Shown: positions 1-13,600 of the stretch, piece after piece
Layout: each line of letters starts with the position of its first letter
Numbering within the stretch: position 1 is the first letter of the stretch
Source of the DNA: Chaenocephalus aceratus
Taxonomy: Eukaryota; Chordata; Actinopteri; Perciformes; Channichthyidae
Reading direction: 5' to 3'
Length of the DNA: 64,000 nucleotides
NCBI GenBank assembly: GCA_023974075.1
Contig: CM043801.1
Span: 20,577,236 to 20,641,235 of the forward strand
Translations under genes and position numbers: made by a program
Notes under the pieces: model-generated
Database searches by the model: none
What the model saw: the letters and a program-made list of their open reading frames with translations, nothing else
Told to the model about the DNA's origin: nothing

Positions 1-640
1 CATAATTCAAAAAGATATAAGAACAACTCAAACTGCGTTGGAAGTGTAGGCATATCATCCAGTTGCCCGATAACAGGCCCATTATACACTTCATTATTGA
101 TTTTTTTCGTTACATCACAAACATCTAGTAAGGTAGATTTGGGTACATTTCGAAACACCTTATGATACTGCACCGCCATGAGCTTATGTGATAGTTTAAT
201 AGGTGCCTATTAAGTCTTCTTTTCTAAATGCAATGACACCCTTTATTCAGAAAATGATGATTGCTGGTCACTGGCACATGCTTGTTGCAGTCATCTATTT
301 TCCATAATCTAGTTGTATGCTATTTTAAATTTGGTTCTAGCAGCTTGTTGGAGCGGATGAGGCTTTCGCTCCAGAAATCATGTTGCAGGATTTTGTAAAT
401 GTTGTCTAGTCCAGGGGCCAACTGCTATAGATGTAGCATGCATGTTATGTCAGGTAGCTCACTTTACAATAATGATACTGGCTGATCTTCTTAGAGACAG
501 GGAGCCAAGCAGAACACTTTACACATTCAAACATACAGTCATACGCGCACACAAGCAAAGTCGGGCACGCACTTAGTGCCATGGCATGACAGCTTTGATA
601 TACGTTTTTAGGAGCATAGTTCACTGAAACAGGGTCCATT
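1..640 (-). other. kcnab1 3' UTR and downstream flank
   Basis: No coding sequence recognised. An AATAAA on the minus strand (plus 242-247), about 390 nt after the stop codon, is a possible polyadenylation signal, but nothing else confirms the transcript end. Confidence 0.35.
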
Positions 641-730
641 TTAATGGTGGTAGTCCTTTTTACTGTGAGGGCGATTTCCCAGTATATGATCAACTTCTGT
701 GGCAATGCCTGGTGTCATCTTTGGAATTAC
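641..730 (-). CDS. kcnab1: kcnab1 exon 14 (terminal, with stop codon)
   Basis: CAG acceptor; it encodes [17 protein letters not shown], then [12 protein letters not shown], and ends at a TAA (plus-strand 641-643). The family's usual end is SKKDYRS; here the last two residues are HH. The exon is short, and its real frame differs from the longest local minus-strand ORF only in where it stops. Confidence 0.92.
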   Translation of the reverse strand, partial: VIPKMTPGIATEVDHILGNRPHSKKDYHH

Positions 731-3204
731 CTGTGATGCACAAAACAAAGAAAGAGCACAAGATCAATGCTGACCAGTAAAGATAATGACATAGTTATTC
801 AGTATTATTCAGAATAAGGAAATGTTCTTTATACCAGAATGGCTCCCAGGTTCTCTGTTAGCTGGGTTGGATTGGAGGATCCCAGCAGCACTGAGCTCAC
901 TCCCTCGTTCCTCAGGCACCAGGCTAAAGATCAGGGATAGCAGGAGTTATTACAGTGATTAAGTGGTTTCAAAGTTTTAAGACAGTATGAAGAAAACATG
1001 AAATTTAGCAACATCTTTAATTGCTTGATTGCAAGTAGGGTCTTAGGATTTTCATGTAGTCCCTTACCTATGGCAAGCTGTGGCAAAGTACAGCTGAGCT
1101 TCTCCGCAATAGGAGTCAGTTCCTTTAGCTTGGCTTGTTGTTTTCTCCCGTCCTCACTCGTTACTTTCTCCTTCAACCACTGGTATGGCTAGAGAAGCAG
1201 TGAAATAAGAAGTATTAGAATGATAACCCAAAATAAGGCAAAAATAACGTTTATAGATTATGATTCTGTTTTCTTCAAGGTTGTGTCTTCCTGGTCGAAT
1301 GTACTTATTGTAAGTCGCTTTGGATAAAAGCGTCAGCTAAATGCAATGTAATGTAATGTAATGTAATGTAATGTAATGTAATGTAATGTTTCTTGTTTGT
1401 ATTATTTTTGTTGGATAAGAGTGATGAAATTGGAACATAGACTAGCAGGTTGGAAAAGATTAGCTTTTAGCTGTATACCTTCATTGAGGCCCTGGAGGTT
1501 TCCGGGACACCATTCTCGTACTTCCCAGTGATGATACCACAGGCCAAAGGTGACCAGGACACTACACCCACACCTGAGAGAGGGCAAAAGTCACTAAGCA
1601 ACAGCCCAAAAATCTATCGCCGCCCTACATATATCCACAGGAACTAACTTTAGACTTACCTATCTTATGGTAGAGCTCTGGCAGCTGAGTTTCCACCTTG
1701 TCCCTCTGGAAGAAGTGATACTCTGCCTGCTCACACACTGGTGGAATTAGATTGAACTGCCTAGCCACAGAGTATGCTTCCTAATTGAATGTAAAAAGGG
1801 TAGAAGTGTTAATAGGATGAGGAACGATGTGCAGCGCTGACCTTTATGTTAACAGATTTCATTTGTTTCTCCCCTGCTCTATGTTTAGCACAATGTGTTA
1901 TAATTAACAGCTCTTTTTGGAAATCATTGTCCCCTTCTAGAGTACAAATAAGTAATCAGCTTTATCAGTGAGGGAGGGCAAAATTAATATCAAGATTAAC
2001 CCCCCTATGTCCTCCGTATTAATATAGATGTACTACATTTCGTTTTACTTGTGCTGTACTCTGTGCAATGACAATAGAGTTGAATATAATCTAATGTAGT
2101 ATAATTAAACATCTGTTTAGCCTTTGGATATCACATGGGAAATTGTCTAAGTGACGATTAGCTCATTAAACTGCATAGCAAACAGAAATGGTGACCTATA
2201 ACTGCATTTTCCCATTTCTTATTGTTTGTAATAATATATACGACAAAACATTGTTTTTACCACTTTTTTTAACCACACACAATACTTTTTTCATCACTCA
2301 CCATAATCTCCATGGCGGACCACCGTGACGTCCCCCAGTACATGGACATCCCCTGGTTGATCACATGTGTCATTGCTCTCACTATCTCTGTAGAAACAAA
2401 ATATAAAGAAGCAGATATGTCCATTATCAATAATCAAACAGTGGATGGCGCCACAGTTGCAACTTTTTAATAACCTGCAAGAAAGACCATTTTGAGCAAG
2501 GTTTAAGTACTACCAGATATCTAAAACAGCCTTTGGTGAAACTAGCACCTTCAGGACAGTAACAAAAAACGATGCTACTTGATATGAATAAGCCTCTTTG
2601 TGAGAAGGGCTCCGGTCCCTTTATACTCATGTGTAAGCAGATATTCTTTGCTGGGGTTCATAAGACTTCATTTGGCCCAACGCTGCAGGGGTTAAATGAA
2701 AAGACTCAGCCAACCTTGGCAAAATGTTGCTTGTGCAGTTAAACAAATCATAGTTACAGCTGTGGGGGTTGATATTAGCCACAGTGGCCTTTTGTGGTTT
2801 GTGTATTTGTGCCTGAGGATGCAATTGGTGTGTGGAATGGTGGATAAGCAAAATGTATTTAATAAACAATTCTGTGAAGTTATTTCTCTAAGGATGGAAG
2901 GATGATCTACAGCTATTATTTTGAATGTGTTTCGTTGTATGATGTGAACAAACTCTCTAGTCACTGAAGAAAACAACAAGGCAAAAAGTAATTTATGAAT
3001 ACAATAGTCTAAAATTGCTTGCGTTGGTCGGTAATTGATCATAACCTACTACAAAAGTGCAGTGAAGGTTGTGAATGCAAACAAAAACGGGAAGACTCAA
3101 AATGAGGGTGAAGAGACCACAGCAGTGTGATTAAAAAAAGAGCGATTCCTTTTCATCAGTAGTTCTCTCTCTGGACCAAAATGTATCTCAGTGAGAGACA
3201 GAGA

Positions 3205-3299
<95 letters not shown>

Positions 3300-6200
3300 G
3301 CATGTGGGAGGAATAACAGTGCATCTGCTCCTTAAGTGAAGAGATTTTGAGAGATGTAAGGACAGAGCAAACCTCAGTGGCGCATTTAGTTAAAAAGAGT
3401 TTGTGAGTGTATTAATTATCGACCTGAATGACATCTTCACCCATAGCAACCTGCATTTTAACATACTGGTCAGACTCATGCCACACAAAGGGGAGATATC
3501 CAGAGATTATTAACACCCCCTCACCCGAGCCCACTGCGGGTGTTCAAGGAGGATGACGTGGGCAAAGTTGTGGGCATGAACAACATGGACTGTACTAATA
3601 TGTTCTTGGCTGAGAAGGTTGGCTCTGTCGGAAAAGTTAACTCATTCAAATTGTTAACCTCTTTTCCGGTAAATTGTTAACCGGAAACTACTGCCCTGAT
3701 CAAAAATAATCACATGAAAAGACATGAGTGTGTCCATATTAGTATCATGTTGAATGCTTGCCTTAAAATAATGAAGCATTACCATTTTGTTAAGTAATCT
3801 GGGTTCTGACTGCATTTTGATATATATACCTATATGTGTGATATTGTTATAAATAAGTAAATAAACTGCGTCTTTATTTTAGCGCAAGTAGTGTGGATCA
3901 GCGTAAATCATCGAGGGGAGTTGCATTAAACCGAGTTGGTCCTCAATTTGAAGTTAGTATTTCCCTAATGTATACAAACAGTGTGGTGATTATTGTGTCA
4001 TGTCACAGTATATTTATCAATGATTGATGAAGACCTTTTTAATCGTATTGTCATGGAAAAGAGGTTTTAGGATGTGCAGCCGAAGTATTAGGTTGAGGTA
4101 GTGAGATGGTAAGATCTCTGCTGGCTTTATTACTGAACATTTTAAGAAAAATAATGTCCTTCCATTTGATGGGTTGTCCTGCTTAGGGTTTTGTGTTCAG
4201 TATGCTGCGGCAGTACCCTTTTATTTCCTCTTGTCTGGAGGAAGTTCTATAAAGTCTATTTGTTGATGTAATGTCTGCTCTGCTCCCCTCTCTGATATCC
4301 CATTTTGTATTCACTCTGTCCAGGGGATTTTCATATTCAGTTTATTGAAATAATTCAATTTGCTGCATATTGCACTGTTAGAAAGAGTGACTGGAGAGCA
4401 GATCTGAGCTGAGATCCAATAGCAAACTCTGCAGGGGATAGTATGTCTATTAAAACAATGATTTGACAATGGCAGAGATTATTCTCCTTGGGGAATATTC
4501 CCATCATATTTGCTATAATGTAACTGCTTTATGAAGTTCACCATTTGGCGACATGTAAAAGGGAATTCCTATGCCTTTAATCCCTGGGGAAAAATGTGTA
4601 TGATCATCTCATCAATATGAGTGACAGCAGTATGTGACAACCCTGTGGTTGTCCACCCGGTGGTGCTGCTGTAACCTGTGTGTTTGTTGTAATCAGCAGT
4701 GATGGGACCCACCTGTGGGACTTGATTCCAGGATATAAGAGGGCTGCAGAACAGGCTCTCGGTCTCTCTCAGCTGCCCTGCTCGGTGTAGCAGGACACCG
4801 CTCCTTTGTGCTGGTTTATTGTTGTTTGTAACCACTGTGTTGCATAAAATAAATGATTGTTTTGGGCAACTCCGGTGTGGAACTGTTGTCCTTATGTTAC
4901 CAGTAGAGCCAGCTTGTAACATATGGGGGCTCGTCCCATCCAAGAACCAGGTGATAGTTGTTTACTTGATTTGTTTGCCTTGATTGTGTAGACAGGTTGT
5001 TCCTGGTGTGGGGCATTAAGGAGTAGCTTTGGAATTACCTTTCCTGATAGGCATAAGCAACATCTCCTTCAGGGGAGCTTGTTGGTTTTTTATTTTTGTG
5101 CATAAACATGATTCGACATTTTTTTGTCATGGGTACACGTCCGTGGCTGTCTTGGTGAGTAACAGCTTCGCTGGGGCTTTACCGGGTCATTGGGTAAGTG
5201 TTTAAAACACCTGTCGTGGCATGCATGAAGACTAGGGTGAGACAAGATAGCTAGTATTGGGTAGGCAGTTAGCTAGGGGAGAGGTATTCCAGGGTGAAAC
5301 AAAAATATATATATATTTTTAGGTGTCTGTGCACCGGGTTCAAGGGAGTTTGCATAATCATGGCTACATTGACAGATTTTGTGAAGTGTCCCAGTGTGGA
5401 ACTACTAGAAAAATGTACTAAAGACCAACTGTTAAAATTGCAGAGCATTTTGAGGTAGACGTTCCAAAGCAGGGTCGTAAAGACACCATAGTGACTATGT
5501 TACAGGCCCAGTTGATACTGCAAGAAGTTCTGCCAGCAGGGGCTGTCTATGATGGCTCCGAGGAGGAGTTGGCGAAGGCAGATATAAATCCAGAGCGGCA
5601 GAGAAGTGCAGGTTTTTCTTTGTTTGACTTTGGTGAAATGAAATTTGAACAGAGAAAGGAAATAATGCTGCTGCAGTACCAACAAGACGGTGAACGTCTA
5701 GCTCGTGAGGACCGGGCTAGAGCTCGTGACCAGAAAACTGAGATGGAGCGTTTAAGGTTAACTACAGTGGTGCGGGAAGCTGAATTGCAACAAGAGCGTT
5801 ACAAGTTGGACCTCATCCAAGAGGGTAAGCTTTCTTCTGGGGTGTCCCCAGCTACTTTTGATATAGCTTATAACTTGAGGTTGTTACCGAAATTCGAGGA
5901 GAAGACTGTAGATTCTTTTTTTGCACTTTTTGAGCGACAGTAGTCTGATTCAGAGAAAACAATGCTGTTACAGTGTGTGTTAACTGGTAGGGCTCAAGAA
6001 GCATTTTCTGCATTAAGTATGGCTGACAGTGAAGATTACTTAAGGGTAAAGACTGCAGTGCTAAAAGCTTATGAGTTGGTGCCTGAGGCCTACCGTCAGC
6101 AGTTCAGGAAGCTAAGGAAGTCAGAAGGACAGACCTATGTGGAACTTGTTCGGGAGCTGACGATGAAATTTAATCGGTGGGTCACGGCTTCCGAAGTAGT

Positions 6201-7561
6201 AAATCTTAATGATTTGAGGGAACTGTTCTTTCTTGAACAATTAAAAGATATTCTTCCAGAACGTGTTGCTACGTACCTGAATGAGCATAAGGTTAAAAAT
6301 GCAACAGACGCCGGGGTGTTAGCTGATGAATACACGTTAACACACAAGATTCATTCAGGGGAGAGATTTGACTGGGGAGCAGAAATAACTGGTCTGGCGA
6401 CCCCAGATGTAAAGTAGATCAAAGTACTTGCTACTTTTGTTTGGGTAAAGGACACCAGAAAAAGGAATGCCCAGTACTTGCAAAAACCAAGGGACTCCAA
6501 AATGTTCAGTTTCCCAGGCCTGTTGCCCTTGCAGCTTCTCCCCACCAGGTTGCTAGGGATGACGCTAGGGATGACGCTAGGGATGACGCTAGGGATGACG
6601 CTATAGCTGCGGTTAAACTCTATACTACCCCGCAACCAGTTGCTGCTGCGGTTTCTATCTACGGACCAACCCTGCAAGAGGTGAAGCCTCGCCCCTCCCA
6701 GTTGGCAGATGAAATTGATCCAGGGTATGACCCTTTCATACGAGAGGGTTATGTGTCTTTGCAGGGAAGTGAAACAAAATTCCTTGAGATACTGAGAGAC
6801 ACAGGTGCTATCGATTCATACATAAGTGAGGGTGTTCTTCCATTTTCCTCGGTAAGGGACACTGGAAGTGGTGTATGGTTCAAGGGAATGGGGATGCAGT
6901 TGCGGTCTGCTCCAAAGCATCGGTTGGTGTTGTCCTGTGATTTACGGCAGGGTGAGGTTGCCATGGGAGTCCGGCCATCTTTGCCTGTTCCGGGAGTGGC
7001 AGTCATCCTCGGAAATGATTTGGCTGGCGGCAGAGTGTGGCCTGATGTGCCTCTTTCACCAGTGGTGTCCTCTAAGCCAGTGAGGGGCGAGCTTGCTGAC
7101 CCTGCGAAGAAGCTGACAAAGGTAGTTCCAGCTTGTGCAGTAACACGAGCCCAGACCTATAAAGCACAAGATAAAAAAGTCATTTCTGAGAATATTGTTT
7201 TGGCGCTACCTGTTGTTCCATTGTCTGTCTCTCGTAGTGAATTGGCGAAGCAGCAGCAGGAGGATCCAACTTTGCAGGAGCTCTTGTCCCAGGTTCGCCC
7301 CATTGAGGAAATCATCAGTGCAGCCCATGGGTATTTATTACAAGAGGGGGTATTGGTAAGGAAATGGTCGCCTCACGGTGAGGGTTTTGTTGGGGAAGCA
7401 ATATTTCAATTTGTCATACCAGACAAGCTGAGAGAAGGGGTATTGAAAACAGCTCATGATGATGTTGCGGGTCACTTGGGAGTGCAGAAGACATACAACA
7501 GAGTGCTGCGGTATTTCTACTGGCCCAGATTGAAGAAGACTGTTTCTGTCTTTATTAAGAC

Positions 7562-7600
<39 letters not shown>

Positions 7601-10600
7601 GGTTCCATTTATAAAGCACTTCATATTTGAATTCAAATCCCGAAGTGCTACAAGTAGTGAGCATGAACAGTATAAATAAACATTACACAACACGGTAGAA
7701 TTAATAAAAAATAAAATAAATAAAAGGTCTAGGCAAAGGCTCTTTTGAAGAGATGGGTTTTGAGGCCTTTTTTAAAAGCCTCCACGGTCTGTGGTGCTCT
7801 CATTTGGTCGGGGAGAGCATTCCACAGGCTGGGAGCAGCCGAGCAGAAGGCCCGGTCTCCCATAGTACGGAGCTTAGTCCTGGGGGGTTTGAGGAAATTG
7901 GAGTTGCTGGAACGGGTGGTCCGCAAGGAGGTATGGGGGGTGAGGAGTTCCTTGAGGTAGGGAGGGGCAGTTCCATGGACACACTGGTGGGTGAGGACGG
8001 AGACCTTGAATTCGTTCCACAGGTAGCCAGTGTAGTGCTTTAAGGATGGGGGTGATGTGATCATATTGACTTGTCAATTAACGGGTAAACCTAACCAAAC
8101 TATTAAACCTGTGCCTCTGTCTCCTATTCCGGCAGTGTCCTCCCCTGCTGATTGACTGTGTTGGCCCATTGCCCAAGTCTAAGGCTGGAAGTTCATATCT
8201 GCTGACGGTGATGCGTCAGGCCACACGTTATCCTGCGGTTTATCCATTGAGGAACATTACAGCTAAGTCTGTGGTGAAAAAACTGAGTCAGTTTATTTCT
8301 ATCTTTGGTATCCCGAAAGTTATTCAGAGTGACCAAGGTACTAACTTCACTTCACATGTATTTAAGCAGATTATGAGACAACTTCATGTGAAACATGTAA
8401 CCTCGAGCGCTTACCATCCACAGAGCCAGGGGGCACTTGAGAGGTTCCACCAAACACTGAAGTCCGTGTTACGTTCATACTGCAATGAGTTGAATCGTGA
8501 CTGGGAAGAAGGTTTGCTTTGGTTGTTGTTGGCGGCAAGGGAGGTCGTACAGTCTAGCACTGGTTTCAGCCCCAACGACCTGGTTTTTGGTCACCATGTT
8601 AGGGGCCCGCTAGCAGTACTAAAAGAGGATTGGGAGATTCCTGATCCACCAGCCAACCTGCGGGAGTATGTAAATGGTTTCAAACGGCGTCTCTTTGAAG
8701 CGGTTAGGCAGGCCAAGGTGAAGTTGGAGAAAAGTCAACAGACAATGAAGTCCTTGTATGACAGGAAAACCGAGAACCACACTTTTAGCCCTGGGGATCC
8801 AGTGCTGGCCTTGTTGCCTTTAGGTGCTTCCCCTTTTCAGGCAAAATTTGCGGGGCCCTACTCTGTAGTGAGTCAAGTGTCAGATCAGAATTACGTCCTC
8901 TCCACGCCAGATAGGAAGAGGTCCACCCAGTTGTGCCACATAAACCTGTTAAAGCCCTATTTCTCTCGTGTTGTTTCGGGAAGCGAAGCAGAAGTTAAAC
9001 CGGCAGCTGTGGCAGTTGCTTTAAACGTGGCAGGGTCTCTTTCCTTGGTGGAAACCGAGGTTGATGAACTTGACTGTAGAACACAAGGTCGGTTGAATAA
9101 TTCAGAGTCCCTGTGTAAACTGGACACGTTCTTGGAACATTTGCCATGGTCTAGACACAATGATATGTGCTCGCTTATCAGGTCATATCTACCCTATTTT
9201 CAGATGTTCCTTCACGGACGCATCTGGTGGAACATGACATTGACGTGGGAGAGGTTACGCCCATAAAACAGCGGTTTTACAGAAACTCCCCTGGAAAACG
9301 TGAACAGTTAGAGTCAGAGGTTGCATACATGCTAGATAATGGCATTGCAGAACCCTCACATTCTAGCTGGGCCTCACCATGTTTGTTAGTGGCTAAACCT
9401 GACAGAACTTTTAGACCCTGTACTGATTTTCACAAGGTAAATGCTGTAACCAACCCAGATAGTTTTCCCCTACCTCGGATGGAGGATTGTGTGGATCAAG
9501 TTGGCGCAGCTAAGTTTGTAAGCAAGTTTGATTTTCTTAAAGGTTACTGGCAAGTACCACTGACCCCACGGGCCAGGGAAATTGCATCCTTTATAACGCC
9601 TACAGGGTTATACTCTTACACAGTCATGCCATTTGGTCTTAGAAACGCACCGGCTACATTCCAGCGCTTGATGAACCGTGTGGTTTCTGGGTTACAAGGG
9701 TGTGCCGTGTATTTAGATGATTTGGTGGTGTACAGTGACACATGGTCAGGGCACCTACAGCGCATCCAGGCCCTGTTTGATCGCTTGGTCTGGGCAAATC
9801 TCACTGTGAACTTGGACCAAGTGTGAGTTTGCTAAGGCCACAGTGACATATCTGGGTAAGGTCGTTGGTCAGGGTACTGTGCGTCCAGTAAGGGCAAAAG
9901 TGGAAGCAGTTGAGAGGTTTCCTCCGCCTACCACCAGGAAGGAGTTGGCTCGTTTTCTTGGCATGGTAGGTTATTACCGTTGTTTTTGTGAAAACTTCTC
10001 CTCGGTTGTTGCTTCCTTGACTGACCTAATAAGTCAAAGGATGAAGTTTAACTGGTCAGTTCAGTGTCAGAAGGCTTTCAAGGACGTTAAGGATCTGCTA
10101 ATTGGCGCTCCAGTGCTGAGAGCCCCGCGTCTTGAGGAACCTTTTCATCTGCAAGTGGATGCATGTAATACGGGTGCCGGTGCCGTGTTATTACAGCAAG
10201 ATGCCTCTGGTATGGAGCTCCCGGTCAGTTACTTCTCACGCAAGTTTAACACCTACCAGTTGAACTACTCGATTGTAGAGAAGGAGGCACTGGCATTGAT
10301 CTGGGCATTGCAGCACTTCGAAGTGTATATAGGGAGTGGTTAAAGGCCAATAGTGATATACACAGATCACAATCCCCTGACCTTTCTACAGTCTTTGCAG
10401 AAGCCAAACCAGCGGTTAATGAGATGGTCCCTATTTCTACAGCCTTTCCATTTGGACATCCGACACCTCAAAGGTTCCGAAAATGTGATGGCTGATGCTT
10501 TGTCGAGAGCAGTACCTTAAGGTGGTTTTGTTCCTGTTTTCACATATTTTTTCCAGTGTTTTCCTGCTCTTTAATTGCTTCCAGGGTGCGGGTTGCTGAG

Positions 10601-13600
10601 TTGGTGAATGTGGAAAGTAGGCAGTGGTAAACTAGGGTAACATTTACACCCGGGTAAGCTCTTCTTGTATTAGCTGTAAGTATAAGCTCTGTTATTGGTT
10701 TGGATGTTTCAGTGTCTTGGGGACACTTGTTTTATGCTGCTGTAACCTGTGTGTTTGTTGTAATCAGCAGTGATGGGACCCACCTGTGGGACTTGATTCC
10801 AGGATATAATGGCGCGTTTCCACTGCAGCGGGTAGCTGGCTTTAAGCGCGCCGAGCCGTGCGGGGCCCGTTTTTGGTTGCGCTTCCACTTGGCCTAGTTT
10901 TGGCCCGGGGCTACTTTGTCACCTTTTTTCTGGCCCGACTAAATCGTGGTTCTAGGGCCAGGAACAAGGGCCCTAGACAGGGCCTGAGTCGGGCTGAGTA
11001 TGCTAAACTAGAGAGAGAATCGCTGGTAAGGGGGCTACAACTACAACAAAATGAACATATTTGACCGTGATTTAATTGTAATACACGTTTCAAAATGATG
11101 CCGACGTAACTACATACTGATACCGGTTAGTAAAAACCATGAATTAATGCTTTGACAAGTCTGCAGACAGACGGCAGGCGAAAAACCCTTTAAAATGCGT
11201 GTTTTCTAAATGGAGCTTGGCTAAGCTAACGTTGTATATGCTCTGACCGTCCACACTCACACTCACAACGGCCTAAACAGACATAAATAAACCAGCGACT
11301 GTATTCGCCATGACACAGACAGTCTGTGGTTTGTACTTGTTAACTTTTGTCTATAGTTTCTGAACAGATATGAGGAGCTGTGAGCTCTGAGTGCTAAGAG
11401 CTAACGGCTGTGTTGTTTTTCTGGGGCTCTCATTGAAGATGACGTCACGGCTCCGCCTACACTGCGTTACTATAGTAACTACCCCAGTTCCTAAACTGTA
11501 ATGGAAGCGCAGCATTAAAGTGAGCCGGGCCTAATAAGGCCTAACCAAACCGAGCGAGGCCTGCAGTGGAAACGCGCCATAAGAGGGCTGCAGAACAGGC
11601 ACTCGGTCTCTCTCAGCTGCCCTGCTCGGTGCAGCAGGACACCGCTCCTTTGTTCTGTTTTATTGTTGTTTGTAACCACTATGTTGCATAAAATAAATGA
11701 TTGTTTTGGGCAACTCCGGTGTGGAACTGTTGTCCATGTTACCAGCAGAGCCAGCTTGTAACAAGTAATAGTAAAAAGCAATAAAGAACAGGAGAGGGGT
11801 GTCAAATCAAATAAGTAAGGAGTACGTTTTGACACAAGCGGGGCCTGTTAGAATGGATATAAGCTTAAGACAAATCCAGCCCGAAAGATGTAGCGAGAAG
11901 AACAAGTGGACGAGAGAATAGAAAGCAAAGCAGTGATGGTAACAAAGGGAGGCTCTGCGGCAGTGACATCACTTTTTCTGTCCCCAAGAGGCCACACATT
12001 GTCTCACACAAAGTCACAAGCACTCAAAGTCACAAGAACATCATACAAACCAAATTCCACACGAATGCATGCTCACACACCTGTTAGATATCTTAACATT
12101 CTTGTCTTAACACTTATTTTGGGTTATTTAGTGTGCACTGCAAAGCTGCAAATTATGTTTTAAGTTTCAGTAGCACGTGGTGGTGCTTATCAATATCTAA
12201 AACATTTCCATAACAGGTCCTATGAACTCCAAATTCCTACAGAGATGTAGAAGTCCTACATTTGTGCACATTGGCACTGATTCTTTGTCCCAATGATAAG
12301 TCCCTTACACAATCTTGGTATTAAAGCGGAGGGTAACACTGTTTTGTTTGAGCGTGTACATGCAATCCCTACTCTCTCTCTAGTCTAAAAGTGAATGTTC
12401 CTCTACACAGTGATGTATGGCACTTGCTCCACTGTAATGAAGTTTGAAGAAAACGTGCACAATGTTTTTACACTGATTAATGGAGGGACTGAATGAAACC
12501 ATTACAGCCTAGCTTTCTACTTTACATATATCAGTTTTTGTAATCTGTCAGTTCTCTGGTTAAGCAGTTTGTGTCAGACTCTCAATCAATCAATCAATCC
12601 GTCAATCACATTAGACTTCAGTACATCAGTTGTAAATGTGACTATATCTGCAGAGGCTGGTTACTAGAAGATTTGATGGAGTAGGCCGCAGGGTCTGCCT
12701 TCCAGTCACCAGGATTAGCGGTGACAACAAGGCCCGGAAACAACAAGTATGACAGACTGGCCTCCCACAGTCCGCTGGCTGACCGGGGGGAAATTATTGG
12801 GGGCAAGGAACAAAGACTGGAAACTATCTTGTGGGCTCAGTGGGACTTCAAGGTCCTTTAAGCCAAATACTATTAGTAGATTTAGGATTGGCTAGAGAGG
12901 GGCCCAAGTATCTGATGGCCACTTCACAAAGGAAAAGTAATTGAGGAAGAAACTGGAAGTATGTAAAGAAATAATGGTCGGATAAGGTTAATGTGTGTGG
13001 GAAAGGCAGCACTAAAGCACAGTAGGCCTTGTATCTAGAGAGACCAGCACACAAATACACCAGCTTACCCCTGGGGGGGGGAATAATCCTGCTTCTAAAG
13101 AACAGGGAGGGCTGGAGAGACCCAGTGGAAACTAGTGATCCCACAGAGACACTAAGAGAAGAGAAAGAGAGTGGTAGACTAAAATAGAAGATGAGGGATG
13201 AGGCAAGATGGTCAGATTACTTGAAATGTGTTTATGTTTGTCAGAAGTAGACACACATGCTCAACCACAAAGACAAACCTCCCGTCTGGTAAGGGCAGCG
13301 GCCTTGTCAGTATTTCTCACCTTCTCATATTACAGAACAACATGCATTGTCCCTACTGGTCCCCTGGGTCTGCTCAGCCATCACTTACCCTCCATGGGAG
13401 TGTTGCTGTCTGGCCGGTTGGCGAAAACCACATCCACATAGTCAAGTTGCATCCTCTGGAGGGAGCCCTTTAAACCTAAGGGAATATGTAGAGAAAGAAC
13501 AAAATGGTCAATAGGAATTATGAGCATCGAGCATATTTTTTGTAGTGCTGGCATACGTTTGTTATCAACCAAAACGTTATCAACCAAAACGTTAACAACG

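Larger units (their letters stand above)
4633..11763 (+). mobile_element. Gmr1-like Ty3/gypsy LTR retrotransposon, degenerate
   Basis: Near-full-length element inserted in the kcnab1 intron between exons 8 and 9, in the opposite orientation to the gene. Order of parts: 5' LTR, primer-binding site, gag, CCHC knuckle, protease, integrase, reverse transcriptase, RNase H, 3' LTR. Integrase before reverse transcriptase is the Ty1/copia-like order known for the deuterostome Gmr1 group of Ty3/gypsy elements. The LTRs begin TGTGACAA and end TTGTAACA, and the element is flanked by AGTA on both sides (4629-4632 and 11764-11767). It carries frameshifts and in-frame stops in gag, integrase, reverse transcriptase and RNase H, plus two nested insertions (7562-8066 and 10810-11579), so it is inactive. 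Confidence 0.9.

Noticed and set aside
3097..3324. Poly His-Thr ORF on the minus strand
   Set aside because: Artefact of the (GT)44 microsatellite.
1345..6602. CRISPR-like regular repeats
   Set aside because: The short arrays at 1345-1389 and 6555-6602 are head-to-tail tandem repeats without spacers, in a eukaryotic genome.
7745..8043. Plus-strand ORFs of 71 and 96 codons
   Set aside because: Shadow frames of the antisense LINE fragment.
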